NCBI RefSeq assembly: GCF_025643595.1
Contig: NZ_CP102826.1
Span: 186,001-250,000, forward strand
Source of the DNA: Saccharopolyspora rosea
GTDB taxonomy: Bacteria; Actinomycetota; Actinomycetes; Mycobacteriales; Pseudonocardiaceae
Reading direction: 5' to 3'
DNA length: 64,000 bases
The notes beneath the pieces are model-generated. The model was not told the DNA's origin, did no database searches, and saw only the letters and a program-made list of their open reading frames with translations. Within the stretch, counting starts at the first letter, position 1, and each line of letters begins with the position of its first letter. Positions 39,166 to 47,117 of this stretch are shown here, piece by piece. Made by a program: the position numbers and the translations under genes.

Positions 39166-40619
39166 GTTCGGCACGACCCACGACGACCAACGCTGGTATT
39201 CCGGTTGCCAGCGACGACCACTCGCTGACCGCCGGCCCGAACGGCCCGGTCCTGCTGCAGGACCACTACCTGATCGAGAAGAACGCGCAGTTCAACCGCG
39301 AGCGCGTGCCCGAGCGCGTGGTGCACGCCAAGGGCGGGGGCGCCTTCGGGTTCTTCGAGGTCACCGAGGACGTCAGCCAGTACACCAAGGCCGCCGTGTT
39401 CCAGCCGGGCACCAAGACCGAGACCCTCGTGCGGTTCTCCTCGGTCGCCGGTGAGCTGGGGTCGCCGGACACCTGGCGCGACCCGCGCGGTACGGCGATC
39501 AAGTTCTACACCACCGAGGGCAACTACGACCTGGTGGGCAACAACACCCCGGTGTTCTTCATCCGCGACGCGATCAAGTTCCCGGACTTCATCCGGTCGC
39601 AGAAGCGCCGCGCCGACAACCACCTGCGCGACCACGACATGCAGTGGGACTTCTGGACCCACTGCCCGGAGTCGGCGCACCAGGTGACCTGGCTGATGGG
39701 CGACCGGGGCATCCCGCGCACCTGGCGGCACATGAACATGTACGGCTCGCACACGTTCATGTGGGTCAACGCCGCGGGCGAGAAGTTCTGGGTCAAGTAC
39801 CACTTCAAGACCGACCAGGGCCACGACTTCCTGACCCAGGCCGAGGCCGACCGGCTGGCCGGTGAGGACGCCGACCACCACATCCGCGACCTGTGGAGCG
39901 CGATCAAGGGCGGCGAGCACCCGAGCTGGACGCTGTACGTCCAGGTCATGCCGTTCGAGGACGCCGCGGACTACCGGTTCAACCCGTTCGACCTGACCAA
40001 GGTGTGGCCGCACAGCGACTACCCGCTGATCAAGGTCGGCCGGTTCGTGCTGAACAGGAACCCGGAGAACTACTTCGCCCAGATCGAGCAGGCCGCGTTC
40101 GAGCCCGCCAACATGGTCCCGGGCATCGGCGCCTCGCCGGACAAGATGCTGCAGGGCCGGCTGTTCTCCTACCCGGACGCGCACCGCTACCGCATCGGCA
40201 CCAACTACATGGACCTGCCGGTCAACCGCCCGGTCGCGCCGGTGAACAGCTACGCCAAGGACGGCTCCATGCGGTTCAGCTTCGGCGTGGGCGACCCGGT
40301 GTACGCGCCGAACTCCTACAGCGGCCCGCACGCCGACGCCTCCTACGACACGGACGACTCCGCGCACGGCATCGAGCAGGAGGTCATCCGCTCGGCGTAC
40401 CAGCTGCACTCCGAGGACGACGACTTCGGCCAGCCGGGTGCCCTGGTCCGCAACGTCTTCAGCGACGAGCAGCGGGCCCGGTTCATCGACAACGTGGCCG
40501 GGCACCTGTCCAAGGGCGTGAGCAAGCCGATCCTGGAGCGCGCCTTCGACTACTGGCGCAGCGTGGACAAGGACACCGGTGACAAGATCGCCGAGAAGGT
40601 CCAGTCGAACCTCTCCTGA
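39162..40619 (+). CDS. katA: Catalase (monofunctional haem catalase)
   Basis: A 485-residue clade-3-size catalase that dismutates hydrogen peroxide. The catalytic His is in [12 protein letters not shown], the Asn in GNNTPVFF, and the proximal Tyr in [33 protein letters not shown] is the typical opening. GTG 39162 follows GAGGAGGGACGATC and overlaps the Fur-family stop (GTGA). Confidence 0.97.
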   Translation: MSSARPTTTNAGIPVASDDHSLTAGPNGPVLLQDHYLIEKNAQFNRERVPERVVHAKGGGAFGFFEVTEDVSQYTKAAVFQPGTKTETLVRFSSVAGELGSPDTWRDPRGTAIKFYTTEGNYDLVGNNTPVFFIRDAIKFPDFIRSQKRRADNHLRDHDMQWDFWTHCPESAHQVTWLMGDRGIPRTWRHMNMYGSHTFMWVNAAGEKFWVKYHFKTDQGHDFLTQAEADRLAGEDADHHIRDLWSAIKGGEHPSWTLYVQVMPFEDAADYRFNPFDLTKVWPHSDYPLIKVGRFVLNRNPENYFAQIEQAAFEPANMVPGIGASPDKMLQGRLFSYPDAHRYRIGTNYMDLPVNRPVAPVNSYAKDGSMRFSFGVGDPVYAPNSYSGPHADASYDTDDSAHGIEQEVIRSAYQLHSEDDDFGQPGALVRNVFSDEQRARFIDNVAGHLSKGVSKPILERAFDYWRSVDKDTGDKIAEKVQSNLS

Positions 40620-40657
40620 GGGGAGACGCCGAACCGCTGACTGCGGTGCCCACCACG

Positions 40658-40692
40658 GGAAGGCCCGGGAGCCCCGCGCTCCCGGGCCTTCC
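40658..40692. terminator. Terminator between katA and iniC-like gene
   Basis: Perfect 14-bp arms (40658-40671, 40679-40692) around a 7-nt loop, 38 nt after katA and 89 nt beyond the convergent iniC-like stop. Confidence 0.85.
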
Positions 40693-40781
40693 GCTGTTCC
40701 GGGGCCACGCCGTCGGTTCCACCGGATTCGCGAGGAACCGGGGGACTCGACCGGCTGCGGATGCCCGACGCCGCCCCGCCG

Positions 40782-42242
40782 TCAGGAGGGGCGTTGGGCG
40801 ACGAGGCGTTCGCAGCTGCGGACGACGGTGCGGACCGCTTCGCGGTGGGTCCGGTCGTGCAGCGGGTTGACCGCCTGCTCGCGCCAGCGGGACAGGGCGG
40901 CGGTGGCTTCCTCGGCGAGGTCGACCGCCAGGGCGTTCTCGTCGCGGCCGAGCCGGTTGCGCGGATCGGTGCCGAAGGCGCCCAACAACCGCTTGGCCTC
41001 GGCTTGCAGCGGCCGGGTGAACCGCACCTGACCGGAGTCCAATGCGGACAGCAGCCGCAGTTCCTCCCATTCGTGCGCGTTCGCCACGAGCCGTTCGAAC
41101 TCCCCGCGCAACTGGTGCACGCCGGGACGCGGATTGGCCCGCAGCACCATGTCCACGGCCAGCAGCGCGGAGCGGGCGCGCAACGCTTGCTGCCGTTCCA
41201 CGAACTGCTGGTGCACCGCTTCCTGCAGCGCGTTGAGGCCGCTCTCCTCCAGCAGCGCGGAGCGCAGCTGCTTCGCGTCGCCGCTGCCCGCGCGGATCAG
41301 CGTCAACGCGCGCTCGACGCCGAAGTGCCCGAACCGCGCCACGAGGTGCTGCCGGGTGGCGGGCGGGATCGACTCGGGCCCGGTGCTGTTGGCGAACCGG
41401 TCGGCGGACAGCAGCAGCGCGTCGAGGTCGGCCTCGGAGAGCTGCGCGAGCCCGGTCAGCGCGGTCAGCTCCGCGTCGGTCATGGTCGCGGCGGCCTGCC
41501 CGAGCAGTCCGACGACGGGGATGACGTGTTGCGCGAACGCCCGCAGCGTCGGGTCGTTGCGGTAGCGCTCGGCGATGCGCTCCGCGGACTGCAGCGCCTC
41601 CGGACCACCGCTGCCGACCTCGTCGGCGCGGGAGAACGCGACGATCGTGTTGATCGGGGCGCTGCGGGCGATCTGCAGCTCGTGCACCGATTGCAGGAAC
41701 TGCAGGTCGGTCTGGTGCGGGTGCCGCGTCAGGTACAGCACGGCGTCGGCTTCGGAGAGCACCTGCGCCAGCGCGGACCGGCCGGTCTCCTGCACCGCGG
41801 AGGACGCCAGGCCGGGGGTTTCGATGAGCGAGATCGCTTGCAGCCCGGGGGAGGGGGCCTCGATGACCAGCCGCACCACCTCGTCCGGCCGCCAGTGCTG
41901 GAGATCCCGGATCGTCCCGGCGTCCAAAGTGGACACCGGGACGTTCTGCACCGCGCCGTGCGGGGTGTGCACCAGGATCTTCGGCTCGGGTCCGTACTGG
42001 TAGAAGGTGTTGACCTGGGTGCGTTCCTCGGCGTCGGTGGGTGCGAGTTCCTCACCGACCAGCGCGTTGATCAGCGTCGACTTCCCGGCCTTGACCCGGC
42101 CGCTGACCGCGATGCGCAGCGGTTGGTCCAGCCGTTCCACCCGGCCGCGCAGCCAGGTCGAGGTGCGCGGGTCGTCCCGGTAGAACGTCATGGTCCGGAT
42201 CAGCAGGGCGCGGGCTTGTTCCAGCAGGTTCTCGGTGCTCAT
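40782..42242 (-). CDS. Dynamin-like GTPase, IniC-like
   Basis: A 486-residue dynamin-family GTPase. G1 is GRVKAGKSTLINAL (about residues 48-61), G3 reads IETPGL (Glu where DxPG is usual), and FSRADEV is the G4 region. No transmembrane helix is seen. It is the third gene of an iniB-iniA-iniC arrangement, 7 nt after the iniA-like gene. In mycobacteria iniBAC is induced by cell-wall inhibitors; a membrane-remodelling or membrane-protection role here is inferred. Confidence 0.88.
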   Translation of the reverse strand: MSTENLLEQARALLIRTMTFYRDDPRTSTWLRGRVERLDQPLRIAVSGRVKAGKSTLINALVGEELAPTDAEERTQVNTFYQYGPEPKILVHTPHGAVQNVPVSTLDAGTIRDLQHWRPDEVVRLVIEAPSPGLQAISLIETPGLASSAVQETGRSALAQVLSEADAVLYLTRHPHQTDLQFLQSVHELQIARSAPINTIVAFSRADEVGSGGPEALQSAERIAERYRNDPTLRAFAQHVIPVVGLLGQAAATMTDAELTALTGLAQLSEADLDALLLSADRFANSTGPESIPPATRQHLVARFGHFGVERALTLIRAGSGDAKQLRSALLEESGLNALQEAVHQQFVERQQALRARSALLAVDMVLRANPRPGVHQLRGEFERLVANAHEWEELRLLSALDSGQVRFTRPLQAEAKRLLGAFGTDPRNRLGRDENALAVDLAEEATAALSRWREQAVNPLHDRTHREAVRTVVRSCERLVAQRPS

Positions 42243-42249
42243 GCGGGCC

Positions 42250-44061
42250 TCACGCGGCGGTGATCCGGTTCTGGGTCAGCATCGTGACCCGTCTGCTGAG
42301 CACCGCGATCTCCTCCAGCTTCTGCTTGATCTCGCGGGCCCGCTGGTCGCGGTCCACGGCGCTGCGCTCGGCGGAGCGCTTGATGTCCTGGATGGCCCGG
42401 CTGATCTCGGCCTGCGCCTCCTCGGTGATCTGCGTGAAGTGCTCGTGCAGCGCGCGGTGCACGCCGCGGATGACGTCGCGGGCCTGCTTGTTGACGTGGA
42501 AGACGACCTGTTCGACGTAGCGCTGGATGGCGGCCTTGGCCTCGGCCTGGCGCCGCCGCAGCCGCATGTCCTTCTCCTCCTTGAGGCTCCTGCTGCCCAG
42601 CAGCAGACCGGCGGAGATGGACACCACGTTGACCAGCGGGAGGCCGATGGCGGAGGTGACGACGCCGAACATCAGCACGCCGGCGTACGACCCGCGCAGG
42701 CTGGTGAGCACCTGGTCGAGGCGCTTGTAGTCGGAGCCGTCCGGCAGTTTCGGCTCGGGCACGGCGTCGAGCGGGTGCGGCGGTCGCACCCGGTCCAGGT
42801 CGGGCAGCGAGGCCGCGTGCTCGGCGAGCATCTGGTCGGCGACCTGCTCGGCGAGGCGCTGCCGCCGTTTCTCCATCCATTCGAAGGTTTCCACGATGGC
42901 GTCGGTGAGCCGGTCGGCCAGCCAGTCCTGCAACTCGTCCCAGACCTCAAGGGGGTCGGCGGTGTCCAGGGCCTCGTTGACCTCGTGCATCACCGCCCAG
43001 GTGCGTTCCCGGAAGTCGAACTCGATGTCGGTGTAGAGCTCGCTGATGCCGTCGTTGAGCGTCTTCTGCCAGCGGGAGGAGACCCGGCGCAGCTCTTCGG
43101 CGCGGCGCTGCGCGGTTTCCAGCTCGACCAGGGTTTCCGCGGCGGTGCGCGGGTTCTGCGCGGCGAGTTCGTTGCGCAGCGAGGTGTTGATCTGGTTGAG
43201 CGCTTCGGCGACGTTGTGCGCCACGAGCCGCCGGGTGAGCTGGTCGTGCTGACCGGCCATCTCGGTCTTGAGGTACTCCAGCAGCGGCGGGAACCCGGAC
43301 TCGGTGTTCAGCGAGTTGTTCCGGGTCTGCATCGCGCGCATCCGCACCGTGTTGGACACCGGGAAGATCTTGGCCGCGATGCCGGCGTTGTTCAGGTGCT
43401 TGCGGTTGACCTCCAGCACCCGCCGCCAGTGCGGGGTGCGGTCGATCTTGGGTTGCACCAGCGCGACGTTCGGGCACAGCGCGGTGACCTGCTTGAGGAA
43501 CGTGATCTCGTTGGTGGTCAGCTCCTGCGTGGCGTCGGAGACCATGAGCAGCGCGTCCGCCTCGGCGACCACGGCGAGCGTGGTCGCGGTCAACGTCGTC
43601 GACACGCTGCCGACGCCGGGGGTGTCCATGAGCGCCAGCCCACCTTGCAGCACCGATCGAGGGATGCCGACCTCACCGCGGGTGACCGGGCGTCCGTGGC
43701 TGACCGCTTGCTCGATGTGCTCGCGGACCTGCTCGATCGGCACCGGGAACCGGTCCAGCGCGGCCGGTCCGTTCGCGGGCTCGTGCTCGACGAGCTGCGC
43801 GCTGGGTTCTTCGGAGTAGCGGACGAGGGTGGGCACGACGGTGCTGACGTCGTCGCCCTCGGCGCACACCGGAGCGTTGACGATGGCGTTGACCAGCGCG
43901 CTCTTGCCTTGTTTGGACTCGCCGACGACCAGCACGAGGTGCGTCGGGTCGAGCACGCGCGTGCGGATCTGGCGCAGCCGGTTCTGCAGGTCGCAGCGTT
44001 GCTGCTCGGCGCATTCCGCGGTCGCGCGATCGATCAGTTCCACCAGTGCTGTCTCGATCAC
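42250..44061 (-). CDS. Dynamin-like GTPase with membrane hairpin, IniA-like
   Basis: A 603-residue dynamin-family protein. G1 is VVGESKQGKSALVNAI (residues about 45-60), the switch threonine region is STVVPTLVRY, and G3 is MDTPGVGS. Helical neck/trunk segments flank a hydrophobic tip GVLMFGVVTSAIGLPLVNVVSISAGLLLG (about residues 470-500; described by position), expected to insert into membrane as in mycobacterial IniA. Start is GTG 44061 without a clear ribosome site. Confidence 0.9.
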   Translation of the reverse strand: MIETALVELIDRATAECAEQQRCDLQNRLRQIRTRVLDPTHLVLVVGESKQGKSALVNAIVNAPVCAEGDDVSTVVPTLVRYSEEPSAQLVEHEPANGPAALDRFPVPIEQVREHIEQAVSHGRPVTRGEVGIPRSVLQGGLALMDTPGVGSVSTTLTATTLAVVAEADALLMVSDATQELTTNEITFLKQVTALCPNVALVQPKIDRTPHWRRVLEVNRKHLNNAGIAAKIFPVSNTVRMRAMQTRNNSLNTESGFPPLLEYLKTEMAGQHDQLTRRLVAHNVAEALNQINTSLRNELAAQNPRTAAETLVELETAQRRAEELRRVSSRWQKTLNDGISELYTDIEFDFRERTWAVMHEVNEALDTADPLEVWDELQDWLADRLTDAIVETFEWMEKRRQRLAEQVADQMLAEHAASLPDLDRVRPPHPLDAVPEPKLPDGSDYKRLDQVLTSLRGSYAGVLMFGVVTSAIGLPLVNVVSISAGLLLGSRSLKEEKDMRLRRRQAEAKAAIQRYVEQVVFHVNKQARDVIRGVHRALHEHFTQITEEAQAEISRAIQDIKRSAERSAVDRDQRAREIKQKLEEIAVLSRRVTMLTQNRITAA

Positions 44062-44163
44062 GGCGTCGATTGTGGCGTGCCGCGGCGACGGGTTAAACCC
44101 GGACGGGTTAACTCACAGGCGAAAAGTGGACACTAGGCGTCAAAACCGAAAATCCGGTGTCGG

Positions 44164-44175
44164 TTTCGCGCGAAA
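44164..44175. promoter_or_regulatory. 12-bp palindrome TTTCGCGCGAAA between iniB- and iniA-like genes
   Basis: A perfect dyad 100 nt upstream of the iniA-like start and directly beside the iniB terminator hairpin on its upstream (iniA) side. It could be an operator for separate iniAC transcription. Confidence 0.35.
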
Positions 44176-44211
44176 CGCCGGGTCCGCGGCTCGACGGCCG
44201 CGGACCCGGCG
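44176..44211 (-). terminator. Strong hairpin after the iniB-like gene
   Basis: Perfect 14-bp arms (44176-44189, 44198-44211) with an 8-nt loop, 24 nt after the iniB-like stop. It would cut transcription between iniB and iniAC, leaving iniAC at lower level or on its own promoter. Confidence 0.8.
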
Positions 44212-44234
44212 GATGCTTCAGCGGGTCACCGCGC

Positions 44235-45404
44235 TCAGAGGATGTGGTCCACCGGCAGGTGCGAGGCGACGTTGCCCGCGACGTGCTCGACGGCGCCACC
44301 GGCGACCGGGCCGACGACCGGCAGGTCGCTCGGGGCCGGCAGGTGGGAGGCGACGTCGCCGACCGGCAGCGCGGAGGTCACGTCGTGCACCGGCAGGGCG
44401 TCCGCGGCCTCGCCGACGACCGGCAGGTTGTGGGCGTCCGGCAGCGCGTTGGTCACGTTGTCGACGGCGCCGGTGACGGCGTCGGTCGGCAGGGCGCCCG
44501 CGTCGGCGTGGCCGGCGGCACCGGCGATGTCGCCGACGACCGGGGCGTGGCCCGCGACGTTCTGGACGGTGTCGGCCACGTTGCCGACGACCGGGGCGTT
44601 GCCGGCGATGTTGTGGACCGCGTCGCCGACGTTGCCGACGGCGTTGGTCACGTCGCCCACGACCGGGGCGTTGTGCGCGACGTTGGTGATGTCGCCGGTG
44701 GTGACGTTGTTGACGACGTTGGTCACGTCACCGTGCAGGACGTTGCCCGCGCCGGCGCCGAAGCCCGCGCCGGTGTCGACGGCGTGGTTCACGGTGTTGG
44801 TCACGTGGCCGACCGTGTTGGACACGGTGTCGCCGACGTTGCCGACGGTGTTGCCGACGACGTTGCCGATGTTGTTGTGGCTGGCCACGTCGTGGATGTT
44901 GACCAGGTTGTGCGAGTCGCGCTGGTCGATGTCGATCTTGGTGTTGTGCTCCGAGGACGGCTTGTCGATGTGCTGGTCGACGTCGCCGCCCTTGCCGAAG
45001 TCGGGGTTCTGCTCAGGGGTGTTGTGCAGCATTGTCTGCTCTTCCTGCTCGTGCGGATGTGCGGGATGCAGTTGGTTGATCGCGACGTGCTGGGTGCTCG
45101 CAGCGAACTTCTCGACGCTGCTCTGGAGTGAGCGGTCGTATTCGGTGACGACCTCGACCGGCGCGTAGTCGAGTACCAGCGACGTTGCCTGCAGGACGTC
45201 TGTCGCGCTCATGTCCCCGAGTCCGGCTTGAGCCAGCACGCCGTGCGGATCGGCGTCGAAGGCCGACCTGGCCGCCGGGTCGCTGACGAGCCTGGTGAGG
45301 AACTCGTACAGCGTCGGTTGGCCCAGGTGGCCCGACTCGGCCTGCGCCCCGGGGTCGGCAGTGAAGGACTCGGCTCGCCCTGGAGCGTGCTGAGAGTTCG
45401 CCAT
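44235..45404 (-). CDS. IniB-like repetitive protein
   Basis: A 389-residue protein. Residues about 30-80 (TLYEFLTRLVSDPAARSAFDADPHGVLAQAGL, quoted by part) form the IniB N-terminal domain. From about 125 on it is a low-complexity Asn/Val/Gly/His/Asp-rich region with degenerate repeats such as NAPVVGDVTNAVGNVGDAV and HAPVVGDIAG. No signal peptide or membrane helix. ATG 45404 follows GGGAGGCCCATCG. Expected to be strongly induced with iniA and iniC under envelope stress, as in mycobacteria; the molecular function is unknown. Confidence 0.85.
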   Translation of the reverse strand: MANSQHAPGRAESFTADPGAQAESGHLGQPTLYEFLTRLVSDPAARSAFDADPHGVLAQAGLGDMSATDVLQATSLVLDYAPVEVVTEYDRSLQSSVEKFAASTQHVAINQLHPAHPHEQEEQTMLHNTPEQNPDFGKGGDVDQHIDKPSSEHNTKIDIDQRDSHNLVNIHDVASHNNIGNVVGNTVGNVGDTVSNTVGHVTNTVNHAVDTGAGFGAGAGNVLHGDVTNVVNNVTTGDITNVAHNAPVVGDVTNAVGNVGDAVHNIAGNAPVVGNVADTVQNVAGHAPVVGDIAGAAGHADAGALPTDAVTGAVDNVTNALPDAHNLPVVGEAADALPVHDVTSALPVGDVASHLPAPSDLPVVGPVAGGAVEHVAGNVASHLPVDHIL

Positions 45405-45528
45405 CGATGGGCCTCCCGTTGCTCAGCTGACTCGGCTGGGTGCGACCGAGTGAGGTCGTGCACGGTCCCTCACTCCCTGCGATCACGTTATTGATCCGCG
45501 ACCCCCGAGCCATCGGGAACGACTCCTA

Positions 45529-45586
45529 GTTAGGTTCGCCCCTATTAGGGGATCGAGTCGGTGGCCCGTTAGGGGGTCGGTAGGGG
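45529..45586. promoter_or_regulatory. TAGGGG repeat cluster in the iniB/Hsp70-like divergent promoter
   Basis: Within 58 bp are a perfect dyad CCCCTATTAGGGG (45539-45551), further copies TTAGGGGG (45569-45576) and TAGGGG (45581-45586), and a weaker TTAGG at 45530. They lie between the divergent iniB-like (45404) and Hsp70-like (45692) starts. Such iteration suggests cooperative binding sites, possibly for the LuxR/ATPase regulator encoded at 47118. Confidence 0.55.
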
Positions 45587-45691
45587 TATCCGGACCCGGT
45601 GAGTAATCGGGTGCGCGCTAGATTGTCTGCACTCCGCGCCGGCGGGATTGAAATCACCCGACAGTGGGCGAGTCGGACACGAAGGGATTGC

Positions 45692-47080
45692 ATGCCTTAC
45701 GTCCTCGGGATCCACGTGGGAGCCACCGCGACGTCGGCGGCCATCGCCCGACGCGATGGCAGTCGCTGGTCAGCGGCCGTTCCGGTCCCGCTGGGCGGCG
45801 CCGCGGGACCATCGCCGGTCCTTCCCGTCCCCACCGTGCTGTGCCGGGTCCAGGACGGCTCGTTCGTCGCCGGCGAGGCGGCCCGCCGCCAGGAGCTGGC
45901 GTATCACGAATGGGTCGTCCGCGACTTCACCAAACGCGTGGGTGACGACCTGCCGGTGCTCGTCGGCAGCGAGTTCGTCCCGGCCCAACGGCTGGTGGCC
46001 ACCATGGTCGAGTGGGTCGCCGACGTCGTCGCGAACCGCCAGGGCCACCCGCCCGAGCACATCGCCGTCGCGCACAGCGCCGCCTGGGGCCCGCACCGGA
46101 TCCTGCTGGTGCAGCAGGCGTTGGCGCAGCTCGGACTCGGGGACGTGACCATGGTCCCCGAACCGCTGGCGGTCGCCCTGGACTACGCGGGCAAGCAGCG
46201 GGTCGAGGACGACAGCGCGATCGTCGTCGGCAACGTCGGCGGCAGCGGCTTCGACGCGACCGTGCTGCGGCGCAGGCAGCCGGGGTTCGACATCGTCGGC
46301 CCGCCGCTGGAGTCCGACCACCCCGGCGGGCAGGACCTCGACGACGAGGTCCTCGCGGCGGTCCGCGCGGAGTTCGGCGCCAAGCTGGAGTCCCTGGACG
46401 TCGGCGATCCCGCGCAGCGGGCGGCGCTGGCCGGGCTGCGGGCCGAGTGCGTCCGCGCGAAGGAGGCGCTGTCCCACCAGCCGGGCGTGCAGATCCGCGT
46501 GGAACTGCCCGAGCTGCGCACCGAGTTCGCGTTGTCCCGGACCCGGTACGAGAAGCTGGCCCGGCCGCACCTGGAACGGGTGCCCGAGCTGCTCATCCAG
46601 GCCGTCCAGTCGGCTTCGCTGAGCCCCGAGGACCTCGGCGCGGTGGTGCTGGCCGGCGGCACCGCGCGCACCCCGCTGCTCAAACAGCTGGTGGCGCAAC
46701 GGCTCAGCCTCCCGCCGCAGGTCGACGTGGCCCCCGAACTCGCCGCCGCGTCCGGTGCCGCGCAGGCGGCGGTGCGCGTGCTGTCCGCCGACACCGACAA
46801 GGAGGCGGCGGCCGAGACGAGCGTGCTCATGCGGATCGAGGGCCCCGAGTCCGATCCGGACATCTTCGACGAGGAACCGGCCGCCGCCCCGCGTCCGCCG
46901 GTGGAAGTGGAACCGCTGCCGATCGAGCCGCCCGACGAGGAGCGGGAACGGCGCGTGAAGATCATTAAACTGTCGGTGGCCGCCGTCCTGATCATCGTCG
47001 GCGTGGTGCTGACGATCATCAACCCGCATTCCCCGCTCGGCGGCATCTTCAACGCCGTGCACAGCCCGTTGCAGCACTGA
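45692..47080 (+). CDS. Hsp70-like protein with C-terminal membrane anchor
   Basis: A 462-residue actin/Hsp70-fold protein. The first phosphate loop is GIHVGATATSAA (GIDLGTT in DnaK, so Asp to His), the second is GNVGGSGFDATV (DLGGGTFD, so Asp to Asn), and the adenosine motif VVLAGGTARTPLLKQL is intact. ATPase residues are therefore altered. The peptide-binding domain is absent; an acidic Pro-rich linker leads to one transmembrane helix (IIKLSVAAVLIIVGVVLTII, about 427-446) and a short outer tail. ATG 45692 follows GAAGGG. It diverges from iniB and precedes the IniR-like gene by 37 nt. Confidence 0.85.
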   Translation: MPYVLGIHVGATATSAAIARRDGSRWSAAVPVPLGGAAGPSPVLPVPTVLCRVQDGSFVAGEAARRQELAYHEWVVRDFTKRVGDDLPVLVGSEFVPAQRLVATMVEWVADVVANRQGHPPEHIAVAHSAAWGPHRILLVQQALAQLGLGDVTMVPEPLAVALDYAGKQRVEDDSAIVVGNVGGSGFDATVLRRRQPGFDIVGPPLESDHPGGQDLDDEVLAAVRAEFGAKLESLDVGDPAQRAALAGLRAECVRAKEALSHQPGVQIRVELPELRTEFALSRTRYEKLARPHLERVPELLIQAVQSASLSPEDLGAVVLAGGTARTPLLKQLVAQRLSLPPQVDVAPELAAASGAAQAAVRVLSADTDKEAAAETSVLMRIEGPESDPDIFDEEPAAAPRPPVEVEPLPIEPPDEERERRVKIIKLSVAAVLIIVGVVLTIINPHSPLGGIFNAVHSPLQH

Positions 47081-47117
47081 GCCCCGTACGCCCCGACCCC
47101 CGAGGAGGACTTCCGGA

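Noticed and set aside
44157-45131. Long plus-strand frames of Val/Asp/Gly-rich repeats opposite iniB-like gene
   Set aside because: They mirror the repeats of the IniB-like protein. The minus strand has the ribosome site and the IniB N-terminal domain.
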